Source of the DNA: Saussurea involucrata
Lineage: Eukaryota; Streptophyta; Magnoliopsida; Asterales; Asteraceae
Length of the DNA: 64,000 nucleotides
Reading direction: 5' to 3'
Assembly: GCA_033807775.1 (NCBI GenBank)
Contig: CM066314.1
Location: 146,743,429 to 146,807,428, forward strand
Under the pieces are notes generated by a model. That model was not told the origin of the DNA, searched no databases, and saw only the letters and a list, made by a program, of their open reading frames with translations. Positions 1 through 11,850 of this stretch are shown in pieces (within the stretch, counting starts at the first letter, position 1; the number at the start of each line of letters is the position of its first letter). Both the position numbers and the translations under genes were made by a program.

Positions 1-1283
1 TATAGCATAATTTAAATAATTCTTTAAATGAAAGTTTGCAACATAGATTATGATTTCCAAAAGGGTTTATAAAAGGATATAAACGACTCATTTTCCAACG
101 CACCCCAAATCTATGAGAAAAATTCCCAAAAGGTATAAAACGTTTTTCCAAAATGATTTCTAATCCAAACTCACTCAACACGTGAATAATTCTATATTAT
201 GCAAAACCTTCAAATACGGTTGATGACAAAATACTCAACCCATAAATCATGGAAGAATAATCCATTTAAATATAATACTTCATCGAAAACATGATACGAA
301 CCAATACTCACGCGAACGTAAAATGTAATGAAATCGAAATACCATAAATATGAAAATGACATGCTTCATTTAAACTTTAATATACATGGAGGGGAATCCA
401 ATATTAAAGTCATCCAATCGCAGTCAAACGTATAAGACCAACAATCATAAAACAAGGACATTATAAGATCCCAGTAGGGTTGGCCAACGACGGGGGAGAC
501 CCGTATCCATTGAGGGTGGATGAACACAAAAGTACGCCACTCATACAATGTTAATCGTACGACACTTCACTGCATAAAATCCCAAGTGTCCCATACGACG
601 CCTTACAAGTCACACCCAAAGAGACAGCTGACCTTAGTGAAGTGTCAATAAGAATACCACCAAAGGCTCGGCACAAGCGGGGTTACAACCATGGCATTGC
701 CCCAACATGGCGAAGGTCATAAACGCCCGTCAATCAACATGACAGCTCAACCGGACTCAGCCCTCCTAGTGTACCCTTGAAGGTAAAGGTCATCAAACAT
801 GGGGTTCGGTCAAATCCTGCAACACCCAGTAGACCATCAAATAAAGGCTGACTTACGTGCCTATGGATCCAATGCAATAGAGTCTATAATAACATGCCTA
901 TCCCGGAATGACTAACGCACCCAAGCATGTAAATATCAATAACGTGCAATAATATGCAATATGTTGCAATAAATGCAAACCATAAATAAGACTCCACATT
1001 GAGCCATCAAAACCGGACAAAATGTCCCCAAGACTTCCTCAAGTCAAAACCGAGCAAATGCTTAAAACCCATTACACCCATAAATAACGGTGCTCAAAAT
1101 ATAAAATGCATTTAAACATTGTTTAGGTAACCATATGCCACAAAATCGTCATTTACCCAAAACTCATCACGTATTAATGAAAATGGGTTTCCCAAAGTGG
1201 ACTCATACTCATATAGTTCTCAAAACGACTCATAACACGAAAACGTGTATTTTTCCCAAATGGTTTATGAAAGTCAATTATAC
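1..1283 (-). mobile_element. Partial minus-strand LTR, left piece
   Basis: This non-coding, AT-rich stretch has no ORF of interest. It looks like the 3' part of an LTR on the minus strand whose 5' part reappears at about 29,907-30,552 beyond the Athila element inserted at 1284. The support is position and style: the right-hand piece reads, on the minus strand, like a typical LTR start and transcribed leader. I could not find the LTR terminus in this left piece, so it probably extends beyond the window. The assignment is an inference. Confidence 0.4.
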
Positions 1284-2649
1284 TGATAACTCTATTTTTA
1301 GAGTTATTATTTCCTTTTATTTTCTATTTTATTTTGTCAATTTTAGCCATTCCGCTTCTTAAAACCCCCATTCTTGGCATAATTCTCGAAAATGAGCAAA
1401 AAGAGTGAACCATAGTCTTTAATAAATTATTTGGTGGAATTTGGGTGTTTTCACGTTTTATCCTGCAGTGACCACTGTTGTGCCCACTCCGGTTTCCCAC
1501 TCTTCGAGCAGATCAAGAAAACAAAAGAAAACCATGGGATGGAAATATAAAAATCTGGAGTTGGAAGGATCATTTGGCAGGAAAATCTGAGATGTGGTGG
1601 CTAAAAGGGTTCCTTAAAAGCTTGGCATAATGATTGTACCATTGTACTTGCAAAGGTTGACTCCTAGAAGACCATTGGGTAAAGAGAGCTATACATGGAG
1701 GATTGAAGTGTTATCTTTTGAGCTGATTTTAAGCATTATCCTTCAGTCCTTACACCTTGGATAAACCCATTTTGTGTAAAGACCAACACCTCCTTCTTGG
1801 TATAAATAAGGGTGTTGGGTCTCATTTATTGCATCCATCTTTGCTTGCAAGTTCTCTAGTACTTCATTAAGTTTTAGTCCTTAAATTTTACTGCAGTAGT
1901 TAACATTTAATTTTTGTATTTTATTTTCTTAATTCAGTTGTAGTTCGCATTACACAGTGACAGGGACGAATTCTCGTTCCCCACTGTGGGTTTAATTCAA
2001 GTCACTTTCAGTTTAATTATGTGCAACTTCTACTCTTTTGCTTTCTTTACTTTAGTTATGGGCTAAACATCCTTTGGGATGTAGGAAGGAGAAGTACCTG
2101 GATTTTATTAAAAATGCTCGAGTAATCTTTATACTTGGAATATTTCTTGTTTTGGTCATTCATTCTCGATTATTACCCAAGGATGCGAACAAGCCGATCA
2201 CTTGCAAGGATCTAAAGTCTAGTTCTTAACTTAGAAATAAGTAGAACGCAGTGACACGAGCTTGAATGTGCTAGGGGATTCGAAAGAATTCTTTTGACAC
2301 TTACGAAAGTGAGGTCGGCATAGTGAGCTAATCTCAACCCACTGGAGTAGTAGGCAAGCTAGTTGGTGTATCAAAAAACACTTAGAGTATTTGTCTCTAC
2401 ACATTCCATCGAGGCCTGAAAAGGTCCATTTTGAGATTGCCATTGACAAAACAATAAATACTAAGAGTATATGATTTTTATCTAACGGTGTGAGTATTTT
2501 GTAACCGGGCTTTTCTAGCGAAAATGCCCACCTCGAATACAAGGATCACTTTTAGGACCGAGTATTTAGTATAAAATCTAGGGAAAATCTAATCTACATT
2601 CCTCCTTTTAAAATATTAGTAAAATCGTTAAAAGCAGCTTTTCACCAAC
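1284..2649 (+). repeat. Athila 5' LTR, first segment
   Basis: It is nearly identical to 28575-29894 in the 3' LTR, including the TGATAACTC start. Differences are few, for example a 12-base segment near 1488 that is absent from the 3' LTR. Element A is inserted at 2650, and the LTR appears to resume at 11330 and run to about 11438, just before the primer binding site. That gives an original length near 1.47 kb. Confidence 0.85.
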
Positions 2650-4581
2650 AAAACCAAACTAATGTTTATTAGCGGGATTAACGAGAAAGACCAAAAATGA
2701 TAAAGATGGGAAAACATTAACTCTTTTTGGCAAGGCTTTGGAAAAGGAAGGACTAAAAGTGTCAATTTTTATGGAAGTTTGCATGGGATCGGTTTAAGAA
2801 CCGACCCCCTCCCCTTTTCGTTGAAATTTTCGTTCCACGCAAAAACAAACCACTGGTAACCCTAATCGCGATCCCTGCCTCTCCCTTCCCTTCCATCTTG
2901 CAATCACCGCCGTGCCACCCCAAAGCTGCCGGCGCCGTCGCCGCTGGTTCCTGCCGGCGAAGAGTGAAGTGCAGCGAGAGAGAGAGAGAGAGAGAAAGAG
3001 CCGGCGATCGGGATCTCATTGCGACTGCTGAGGTGTTGTCGACGTGAGGTAAGGTTCCTTCTCCGTCTCTTTCGCTTTCTTTCGTCGTTGTCGAATCGTC
3101 GGGAAACCGCCTCCGCCGCCGTAGCCATGGCTGTGTGTGGGTATGTGTAAGGCTGTGTGTGGGTATGTGTAAGGCCGAGATGGGTTAGGCGGATATCCCT
3201 TTTTGTCTCGTCGGAATGTTATACCGAACCACCACCGTCGGTGGTGGCTGCCGCCGCGCCGCCGCCGACCACCACTGCCGGAGGTGGCAGTGGGTGGTGC
3301 TGGATGGGCTCGGCTTTAGTATCTAAACCCTAACCTAAATGTCTAAACCCTAACCCGAATCGCGTAAACCTTAAACAAAAACTAATGTTATCATTTTATG
3401 TGAATTTACCAAATCTGTCAGGGTTTTGTAAAATCCGTAGTTTATTGTAGGAAGCTCGGATTGGGGTGAAAATAGTGCACAAATCTCCCAAATTGTGTCT
3501 ACTGAGTTTCTTGTGTTTTACAGAAAAATCGTTTGGGCCTCTAGCTAGGGCCAAATTGGCAATTAGTACAGACTGGTTCGGTTTTCGCTGTTCGGGTAGG
3601 CTGTTTTGTAAAATTCATATAAAATGGTAGGGACCTCGTATGAATGCGTGCGATATGTCCCTGGAACCCTAAGACATAGAAATTTCAGATCATGGAATTA
3701 TATTTATGGTTTGGTGGATATAAGGGGGGCTAAACAGGTCACGAACAGACCTGCAGTTTTAGACCAAAAGCTGGAAAATGCACGTTTAGACTTGTAGTTG
3801 TAATTTCGGGTTGGGGTTGCACTTTAACGCTTGTTAACACTTCTTTAGGTGGAAAGGAGTGAGTTGGAGTTGACGGGCTCGTATTGCTGCATGTGGATAT
3901 CTACTTTGCTTTTCGAGGTGAGTTCTCTCACTGCGTAGGATAGGGGTTATATGTGCATTGTTGTAGCTCGTGTGTGCTAGCTAATTTTGTTGTGTGTGGT
4001 ACTAGGCTGTGTAGTGTCTAGTATGGACCTTGGGTGTCGTATAAAACTCGGGGAGACCGAGAGCTCGGGGAGACGAGAGATACGTACACGGGTGTCGTAT
4101 AAGCTCGGGGAGACCGAGGAATACGTACACGGTATTGTATGAATTCGGGGAGACCGATGGTTATGTACACAGTTGTTCTTGCATGAGTTTGTCTGTTAAG
4201 GATATGTTCTCAAACTGGCATGTGTGGATTAATTGTATCTATCTGTGGATAGGGGTAGTGTCTATATGATTGCTATCTTATGTTGGTGTTTGAATTCACT
4301 AAGCTTCGTGCTTACCCTTTTCCTATAAATCACTGTTTCAGGTACGAGTGGCAACAAGGCGTGACGGTACACACTGGCGCGTTGAGGAGACTTTTATTTA
4401 TTTATTTATTTCGAGACACCACGTTTAGAGTTACTTTATTTTCCGCTGTTTAAAAGAGTTGGTTGTTTAACTTAACGGGGTTTTGGATAAAATGTTTATT
4501 CGGTTTTAAATACTTGTGGTTTATTTAATTAAAATGGTATTTTTAAAAGTTCAAATTTATTGTAATTTTCGGGACGTTACA
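2650..4581 (+). repeat. Element A 5' LTR, missing its first ~65 bp
   Basis: It aligns with 9320-11329 from ATGTTTATTAGCGGG (near 2661) to the terminal GTTACA. The first bases of the intact LTR are replaced by a short unrelated stretch. Within it are a (GA)n tract near 2974-2996, a GC-rich CCGCCG block, telomere-like AAACCCTAA motifs at 3324 and 3344, four CTCGGGGAGACCGAG-like repeats near 4050-4160, and a hairpin at 4300-4314. A 24-base tandem duplication near 3129-3175 replaces a longer GC-rich segment seen in the other LTR. Confidence 0.85.
4300..4314 (+). promoter_or_regulatory. Conserved LTR hairpin, element A 5' LTR
   Basis: TAAGC-TTCGT-GCTTA, preceded by TCAC and followed 27 bases later by TTTCAG/GT. 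The equivalent in the 3' LTR is at 11048-11062. The other LTR types here keep the pairing with different bases (see findings). Confidence 0.6.
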
Positions 4582-4584
4582 ACT

Positions 4585-4597
4585 TGGTATCAGAGCA
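4585..4597 (+). promoter_or_regulatory. Primer binding site of element A (tRNA-iMet)
   Basis: TGGTATCAGAGCA follows the LTR end by three bases. It is complementary to the 3' end of plant initiator tRNA-Met, the usual primer for this lineage. Confidence 0.9.
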
Positions 4598-5348
4598 CAG
4601 CTTGAGCGAATCAAACACATTTCGGTGTGTTTGAACTCAAGTTTGCGGCTCGGGATTATTTTTTTCCTTTCAAAAATTTTTGAGGAATAAAAGAAAGGAA
4701 AAGTACGTTTTAGAAACGGTGACCGGAGGCGCAGTGTGTACAGTCAGCCGATGCCAAGGGAAAAGGTAGAGTACTTAGTGTAATTTATTGCTTTCTAGAA
4801 CATAGGAGTATGTATGCTAGATTGCTTGGTGCTTATTACACTGTACTGCATGTTTGTTGCTTGCTAGTAGAAATTTATGCTAGTTGTGATAGGTTGTTAA
4901 GTGAATGCCTTATAAGTTGTATGCAGTAGGAACCATATAGCCTTAGAATGTTGGATTTAGTTCTATTGCGCAGCTCTTGTTTGAGTCCAACCGTTGTAGG
5001 ATAGAATCTTTTATTCGAAAGTCTATTTGATTTCACACTGTATGCAACTGTGCATTCGCGAGGCGACTCGTCATGACTAGTGGGGATTTCGTTATAGCAA
5101 GGGTAGTGGGATGGGGTGAAATTCCTAGTGAGCTAGGAAGAGTGGTTACATATGCTGGTACGGGCATATGGGTGTAACTTTCGGCAAGGAACTGCTTGGG
5201 CACTTCGGGACGGGACTCGAAACGAGTAAGGATAGGTGTGGAAGGTAGTAGTAGAGCTCCTACTATCTGAAGCACAGGATCCGTGCTCGAGTCGGGGAAA
5301 GTCACAGAGAATCCGAGAGTTGAGCGGGAGAGTAGTTAGCAGGATGTA

Positions 5349-5771
5349 ATGTGTGCTAATAGCTCGTTAAGGAGGAACAACAATGTTGATCCAGATGCTG
5401 GTACTGGAATTACTGCTAAGCAAATTCGTGAGATGTTTGCGGCCGAGGTGACACATGCTATTGGGGAGGCGATCCCCGAGATTATTACCGCCATTCGTAA
5501 TGAGGTAGTAGTGATGATGGAGGAGCGCATCGCGGCGATTCCACCTCCTGCCGGTGGGCATCCCCGAGCGAGAGAGTTTCAGTATCGGGATCTCTCTGCT
5601 TGTTCTCCTCCTGAGTTCAAGGGAGACTCGAACCCGATCGTCAGTATGCGCTGGATCTCGGATGTGGAGTGCGCATTTCTTACCAGTGGTTGCCCTGAGA
5701 ACCTGAAGGTTCGCTTCGCGGTGAAGGAGATGAACCGAAAGTTCACGGAAATGGCATTATTCTGTCCTTAG
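5349..5771 (+). pseudogene. gag: Element A gag, N-terminal part
   Basis: This 140-codon segment encodes the start of the capsid polyprotein. It includes the conserved stretch around residues 80-120 (PPEFKGDSNPI, then WISDVECAF and VRFAV) typical of the plant retrotransposon gag domain. Compared with the family it lacks about 60 residues after VKEM, including the W-rich segment, so an internal deletion joins two distant parts of gag. It ends at a TAG (5769-5771) that falls in frame inside gag; the same frame continues at 5790. The ATG at 5349 follows the leader by about 750 bases and is the first ATG in this frame with a gag-like sequence. Confidence 0.8.
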
Positions 5772-5789
5772 TATGCTACTTCTGAGGAC

Positions 5790-6302
5790 ATGAAGATGAC
5801 GCGGTACAAGGATATGTTACGTACCGAGATCTGGGAGTTCGTGAGTACTGCGCAGTATGCTTCACTTGCTGCGGTGATGGAGGCGGCCCGAGGTAGAGTT
5901 CATCAACTGAGAGTGGAGGAGACACAAGCTACGCATAAAGTGGTGACAGGTACGTTCTTAGTTAACTCGGTGCCTGCTGTGGTGATGTTTGATAGCGGGG
6001 CTACTCATCCTTTCGTGTCTCACACTGTTAGTGAGTGTTTGGGCCGAGTTGTAGGACGTTTAGACTGTCCACTTGTGGTAGAAGTTGCTGACGATAGGAC
6101 CTTGACGGTTCCTGACGTATATCGTGGGTGTACTTTGGAAATCTCTGGTGTGAGATTCCCTATTGATTTGATTCCGATCGCTATGCGGGAGTTGTGCGTG
6201 ATTGTGGGCATGGACTGGATGCATGCTTTCGATGCCGAGATTGTTTGTCGTCGCAAACAAGTACGAGTTCGAACCCTAAGTGGGGGAGAACTGCTAGTTT
6301 AG
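5790..6302 (+). pseudogene. Element A gag C-terminus and protease
   Basis: The first about 45 codons continue gag (residues resembling MKMTRYKDMLRTEI and EFVSTAQYASL). The CCHC zinc knuckle expected next is missing. From about residue 48 an aspartic protease domain follows, with FDSGATHPFVS as its active site (DSG) and the later VIVGMDW. The reading frame is that of the preceding segment, so gag and protease were one polyprotein. It ends at an in-frame TAG (6300-6302). The loss of the zinc knuckle and the two flanking stops mark it as a defective copy. Confidence 0.85.
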
Positions 6303-6308
6303 GGTGAC

Positions 6309-7979
6309 TTGCCCAGGCGGACCTCAGCGATATGTTCGGCTGCGAGAGCTCGGAGATACTTGCAGCACAGTGGTCAAGGATATTTAGCGTATGTGATAGA
6401 CACGCGCGGCGTCGAAGAGAAGAAGACTGCGGAGGATGTGCTAGTTGTACGGGAGTTTGCTGACGTGTTTCCCGATGATTTACCGGGGATACCTCCCGAG
6501 CGACAGGTGGAGTTCCGCATTGACTTAATTCCGGGAGCGGCTCCGGTGGCCAAGGCAGCTTATCGCCTGGCTCCACCGGAAATGAAGGAGTTGTACACTC
6601 AGTTGCAGGAACTTCTCGAAAAGGAGTTCATCAAGCCGAGTTGTTCACCGTGGGGAGCCCCGATTCTGTTTGTGAAAAAGAAGGACGGGTCCCAACGGAT
6701 GTGTATAGATTACCGTGAGTTGAACAAGCTTACGGTGAAGAATCGTTATCCTCTGCCAAGGATCGATGACTTGTTCGACCAGCTTCAGAGAGCCTCGTGG
6801 TTCTCTAAGATTGATTTGAGATCGGGGTATCATCAGATGCGGGTGAGGAGTGAGGATATGGAGAAGACGGCCTTTCGTACACGTTATGGCCATTATGAGT
6901 TTGTGGTGATGCCTTTCGGGCTCACCAATGCACCAGCAGCGTTCATGGACCTTATGAACCGGGTGTGTAGCCCAATGCTGGACCGGTCGGTGATTGTGTT
7001 CATTGACGATATTCTCGTATATTCGAAGACGAAGGAAGAGCACGAGATGCATTTGCGAGAAGTTTTGGAGGTTTTGAGGCGGGAGAAGCTTTATGCTAAG
7101 TTGAAGCTTTATGCTAAGTTCTCCAAGTGTGAATTCTGGTTACGAGAGGTCCAATTCCTAGGACATGTCATGAACCAGAATGGTATTATGGTCGATCCGG
7201 CCAAGGTTACAGCAGTAATGCGGTGGGAAGTGCCGAAAACTCCCACAGAAGTATGGAGTTTTCTTGGGTTAGCAGGGTACTACCGGAGGTTCATTCAGGA
7301 TTTCTCCAAGATTGCTTTACCTATGACCCGATTGACGAAGAAAACTGCGGCTTTTAGTTGGGGTGAAGTGCAACAGAGGGCTTTTGAGGAGCTACGCAGA
7401 CGATTATGCGAGGCTCCGGTGTTGACTTTGCCCGAGGGTATGGAGGATCTGGTAGTGTACTGTGACGCTTCCCACCAGGAGTTGGGCATCGTGCTCATGC
7501 AGCGCGGTAAGGTTATAGCTTATGCTTCGAGGCAGTTGAAGCCTCATGAGGCGAACTACCCGACAAATGACCTTGAGTTGGGAGCAGTGGTGTTTGCTCT
7601 CAAGATTTGGAGGCACTACTTGTATGGTGTCAAGTGTACGATATACACTGACCATAAAAGCCTCAAATACTTGATGGACCAGCAAAACCTCAATATGCGT
7701 CAGAGGAGATGGCTTGACGTAGTTAAAGATTACGATTGTGAGATACTTTACCACCCGGGTAAAGCGAATGTTGTTGCGGACGCACTTAGTCGACATCCGG
7801 TTGGTGAGCCACTGCGGGGTTTGGGTCAACGGCTACCAGTGGTTGCACCTCTCCTTGAGTCGATAGGTAGTGCTCAGGAAGTGGCAGTTCGGGACGAGAA
7901 TACCAAACGCGAGAGAGTTTCGGGTGAAATTCTGAATTTTGTCCGTGATAGTCGGGGTTTATGGACACGATATGGTTGA
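6309..7979 (+). pseudogene. pol: Element A reverse transcriptase and RNase H
   Basis: This uninterrupted 556-codon segment carries the protease-RT linker, the RT core and RNase H. RT landmarks are RMCIDYRELNKLT near residue 134, FSKIDLRSGYHQM, the catalytic FIDDIL near residue 232 and FLGLAGYYRRF. RNase H follows with VYCDASHQELG and TDHKSLKYL. It is in frame with gag upstream and integrase downstream, but is closed by TGA at 7977-7979. An 18-base tandem duplication at about 7087-7122 repeats KLYAKL in the segment after the catalytic site, which may disturb folding. Confidence 0.92.
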
Positions 7980-8015
7980 GTTTGGGTTCCCTTCACTGGC
8001 AGGAACAGGCAGATA

Positions 8016-9302
8016 TTGTTGGACGAGGCGCATAAGTCCAAGTTTTCGATTCATCCTGGAGCCACGAAGATGTACCGCGACCTGCGGGAGAATTATTGGT
8101 GGCCCGGCATGAAGCGGGATGTCGCCAAGTGTGTAGAGGTGTGCTTGACTTGTCGGAAAGTCAAGGCTGAGCACCAGCGGCTGCATAGGAAGTTGCAGCC
8201 TTTAGAGATTTCGGTGTGGAAATGGGAGTAGATCATGATGGATCTCATTACTAAACTCCCAAGGACTCCACGTGGGAATGATGCTATTTGGGTGATTGTC
8301 GATCGTCTGACCAAGAGTGCTCACTTTTTGGCCATCAGGGAGAGCTCCTCGGCGGAGAAGCTCGCAGAGATTTTCGTGCGAGAGATTGTAGCCAGGCACG
8401 AAGTGCCAGTTTCGATTGTCTCTGACAGGGACACTCGTTTTACCTCCCGGTTTTGGGAGAGATTTCAGGTGGAGATGGGTACGCGGTTACATTTTAGCAT
8501 GACTTTTCATCCACAGACCGACGGGCAGAGTGAGCGGACTATCCAGACACTCGAGGATATGCTTCGGGCATGTGCTATTGATTTTGGAGGTAGTTGGGAT
8601 CAGTACCTTCCTTTGGCAGAGTTTTCCTACAACAACAGCTTCCTTTCCAGTATTGGCATGCCGCCGTACGAGATGTTGTATGGTAGGAAGTGCAGGACGC
8701 CCATTTGTTGGGGCGAGGTTGGCCAGCGAGTATTAGGGAGCACTGATATCGTTCTGAAGACGACCGATATGATACAAATGGTGCGGCACCGGTTGGGTAC
8801 AGCACAGAGTCGGCAGAAGAGTTACGCCGACAAGAGACGATCAGACTTGGAGTTTCAGGTGGGGGATTATATTTTGCTGAAGGTTTCGCCCTGGAAAGGG
8901 GTGATTCGGTTTCGTAAACGGGGAAAGTTGGCGTCCCGTTACATTGGACCTTACAAGGTCATTGCCCGAGTGGAAAAGGTAGCTTACCGCTTAGAGTTAC
9001 CGGACAAGCTGAGCTTGATCCACAACACATTCCACGTGTCTCAGTTGCGAAAGTGTGTGGTGGATGAGTCTGTGGTGATTCTTCTCGAGGATATTCAGAT
9101 CGACGAACGGCTTAATTACGTAGAGAAGCCGATCGCCATTGTTGACAGGAGGGCGAGGACCTCGCGTAACAAGGTAATTGGTTTGGTGAAGGTCCAATGG
9201 CAGCACCGAAAGGGTTCCGAGTGGACTTGGGAACCCGAGGTTGAGATGCGGGAGAACAATCCAGAGCTGTTCGCGGATAAAGACTTCGAGGACGAAGTCT
9301 AA
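8016..9302 (+). pseudogene. pol: Element A integrase with chromodomain
   Basis: Residues 1-71 (8016-8231) hold the HHCC zinc-binding region (HPGATKMYRDLRENYWWPGM, then CVEVCLTC). A TAG at 8229-8231 interrupts, and the same frame resumes at 8235 for 355 codons. The catalytic core is intact in that second part: Asp3, Asp64 and Glu100, the last two 35 residues apart. A C-terminal chromodomain-like module follows (near residues 297-345, with LVKVQWQHRKGSEWTWEPE). Chromodomains in this position guide insertion toward particular chromatin in related elements. The protein ends 18 bases before the 3' LTR. Confidence 0.9.
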
Positions 9303-9305
9303 TTC

Positions 9306-9319
9306 AAGCGGGGGAGAGT
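9306..9319 (+). promoter_or_regulatory. Polypurine tract of element A
   Basis: AAGCGGGGGAGAGT lies directly before the TGTAAAG start of the 3' LTR. This is the expected plus-strand primer site. Confidence 0.75.
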
Positions 9320-9690
9320 TGTAAAGCCCGTGTCCCGGTATAGATATTTTTATTTTTTGTTTAATGTTTTCTCTTTATAAATGTTTATTAGCGGGATTAA
9401 CGAGAAAGACCAAAAATGATAAAGATGGGAAAACATTAACTCTTTTTGGCAAGGCTTTGGAAAAGGAAGGACTAAAAGTGTCAATTTTTATGGAAGTTTG
9501 CATGGGATCGGTTTAAGAACCGACCCCCTCCCCTTTTCGTTGTGATTTTCGTTCCACGCAAAAACAAACCACTGGTAACCCTAATCGCGATCCCTGCCTC
9601 TCCCTTCCCTTCCATCCTGCAATCACCGACGTGCCACCCCAAAGCTGTCGGCGCCGTCGCCGCTGGTTCCTGCCGGCGAAGAGTGAAGTG

Positions 9691-9727
<37 letters not shown>

Positions 9728-11329
9728 TCGGCGATCAGGATCTCATTGCGACTGCTGAGGTGTTGTCGACGTGGGGTAAGGTTCCTTCTCCGTCTCTTTC
9801 GCTTTCTTTCGTCGTTGTCGAATCATCGGGAAACCGCCACCGCCGCCGCAGCCATGGCTGCCGGTGGTGTACGCCGCCGTCGTGCGCCACCAGCTAGGTG
9901 GTTGCATCGGGTGTGGTTGGCGGTTAGGCTGTGTGTGGGTGTGTGTAAGGCAGAGATGGGTTAGGCGGATATCCCTTTTTGTCTCGTCGAAATGTTATAC
10001 CGAACCACCACCGGCGGTGGTGGCTGCCGCCGCCGCCCACCACTGTCGGAGGTGGCAGTGGGTGGTGCTGGATGGGCTCGGCTTTAGTATCTAAACCCTA
10101 ACCTAAATTTCTAAACCCTAACCCGAATCACATAAACCTTAAACAAAAACTAATGTTATCATTTTATGTGAATTTACCAAATCTGTCAGGGTTTTGTAAA
10201 ATCCGTAGTTTATTCTAGGAAGCTCGGATTGGGGTGAAACTAGTGCACAAATCTCCCAAATTGTCTCTACTGAGTTTCTTGTGTTTTACATAAAAATCGT
10301 TTGGGCCTCTAGCTAGGGCCAAATTGGCAATTAGTACAGACTGGTTCGGTTTTTGCTGTTCGGGTAGGCTGTTTTGTAAAATTCATATAAAATGGTAGGT
10401 ACCTCGTATGAACGCGTGCGATATGTCCCTGGAACCCTAAGACATATAAAATATGGTTTGGTGGATTTAAGGGGGGATAAACAGGTCACGAACAGACCTG
10501 CAGTTTTAGACCAAAAGCTGGAAAATGCATGTTTAGACTTGTAGTTGTAATTTCGGGTTGGGGCTGCACTTTAACGCTTGTTAACACTTCTTTAGGTGGA
10601 AAGGAGTGAGTTGGAGTTGACGGGCTCGTATTGCTTCCTGTGGATATCTACTTTTCTTTTCGAGGTGAGTTCTCTCACTGCGTAGAATATGGGTTATATG
10701 TGCATTGCTGTAGCTCGTGTGTGCTAGCTAATTTTGTTGTGTGTGGTACTAGGCTGTGTAGTGTCTAGTATGGACCTTGGGTATCATATAAAACTCGGGG
10801 AGATCGAGAGCTCGGGGAGACCGAGAGATACGTACACGGGTGTCGTATAAGCTCGGGGAGACCGAGGAATACGTACACGGTATTGTATGAATTCGGGGAG
10901 ACCGATGGTTATGTACACAGTTGTTCTTGCATGAGTTTGCCTGTTTAGGTTATGTTCTCAAACTGGCATGTGTGGATTAATTGTATCTATCTGTGGATAG
11001 GGGTAGTGTCTATATGATTGCTATCTTATGTTGGTGTTTGAATTCACTAAGCTTCGTGCTTACCCTTTTCCTATAAATCACTGTTTCAGGTACGAGTGGC
11101 AACAATGCATGACGGTACACACTGGCGCGTTGAGGAGACTTTTATTTATTTATTTATTTCGAGACACCACGTTTAGAGTTACTTTATTTTCCGCTGTTTA
11201 AAAGAGTTGGTTGTTTAACTTAACGGGGTTTTGGATAAAATGTTTATTCGGTTTTAAATACTTGTGGTTTATTTAATTAAAATGGTATTTTTAAAAGTTC
11301 AAATTTATTGTAATTTTCGGGACGTTACA
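9320..11329 (+). repeat. Element A 3' LTR, complete
   Basis: It runs TGTAAAGCCC to GACGTTACA, 2010 bp. Compared with the 5' copy it keeps the first about 65 bases and a longer GC-rich block near 9850-9930. It also has telomere-like AAACCCTAA motifs near 10090-10125 and the hairpin TAAGC-TTCGT-GCTTA at 11048-11062 with CAG/GT at 11087-11091. Confidence 0.9.
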
Positions 11330-11438
11330 ACCAACTATTGCTTGCTGTGACGATCATAGTGGACAGTGTACACTTGCACTTCCCACTGTGGACAGTTTGC
11401 AACCAACTGCGATTAAAACACATATTTCGCACGTGACA
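11330..11438 (+). repeat. Athila 5' LTR, terminal segment after element A
   Basis: This stretch lies between the end of element A and the Athila primer site. It contains the CCCACTGTGG motif that recurs in this element and ends CGCACGTGACA. The matching sequence is absent from the 3' LTR region, which suggests that the 3' LTR lost its end. Calling it LTR is an inference from the nearby primer site. Confidence 0.6.
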
Positions 11439-11444
11439 AGTTTT

Positions 11445-11462
11445 TGGCGCCGTTGCCGGGGA
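11445..11462 (+). promoter_or_regulatory. Primer binding site of the Athila element (tRNA-Asp)
   Basis: TGGCGCCGTTGCCGGGGA is complementary to the 3' end of plant tRNA-Asp. This primer site is characteristic of Athila/Tat elements. Confidence 0.92.
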
Positions 11463-11540
11463 CTAGCGTGATTTTTAATCTCAAGACATTAGTTTTTGTT
11501 CGAGCCCGAGTAACTCGTTTTTCTAAGTTGTTCGTGTTGT

Positions 11541-11850
11541 ATGCCACGGCGACAACTCGAACATTTGGTTCCAATAGATCTTGAAATAGAAAAAACGTTG
11601 CGAAAAACACGAAGAAGCAAGAAAACAAATCGACAACCCCCTGTGATCCCCACTGTGAACATGGCCGAAAGACCACCTGTCGTGGAGACCACAATAACGA
11701 TTGCCGATAGCAAAGATCGAAAAATACGGGACTATGCTACTTCCGGAGCTAGTGATTTAAGCTCCGGGATTCTAAGGCCCAACATTGTAGCAAACCATTT
11801 TGAACTTAAACCGGTAATGTTTCAAATGATCCAAGCCATGGGTCAGTTTG
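11541..11850 (+). pseudogene. gag: Athila gag, N-terminal fragment
   Basis: The first 103 codons of gag start with a basic stretch (MPRRQLEHLV) and end with FELKPVMFQMIQAMGQF. The frame is then broken by element B at 11851. The coding sequence continues at 20090 with GGSPTEDPHLHLKSFL, the conserved start of the plant retrotransposon gag domain. The five bases GTTTG on each side are the target duplication. Confidence 0.85.

Larger units (their letters stand above)
2650..11329 (+). mobile_element. Element A: Tekay/Del-like chromovirus (Ty3/gypsy)
   Basis: Two LTRs (2650-4581 and 9320-11329) flank about 4.7 kb that encodes gag, protease, RT, RNase H and a chromodomain integrase, all in one reading frame interrupted by four stop codons. 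ACCAA occurs at 2644-2648 and 11330-11334 and is the probable target duplication within the Athila 5' LTR. The primer site follows the 5' LTR by three bases and a purine tract precedes the 3' LTR. The 5' LTR lacks about the first 65 bases of the 3' LTR. The chromodomain at the integrase end places it among chromoviruses; the Tekay/Del name rests on overall style. Confidence 0.9.

Noticed and set aside
9542..10094. Overlapping plus-strand ORFs in element A 3' LTR (also minus-strand ORFs at 2762-3128)
   Set aside because: They run through the (GA)n and CCGCCG-rich LTR leader and are not conserved between the two LTRs.
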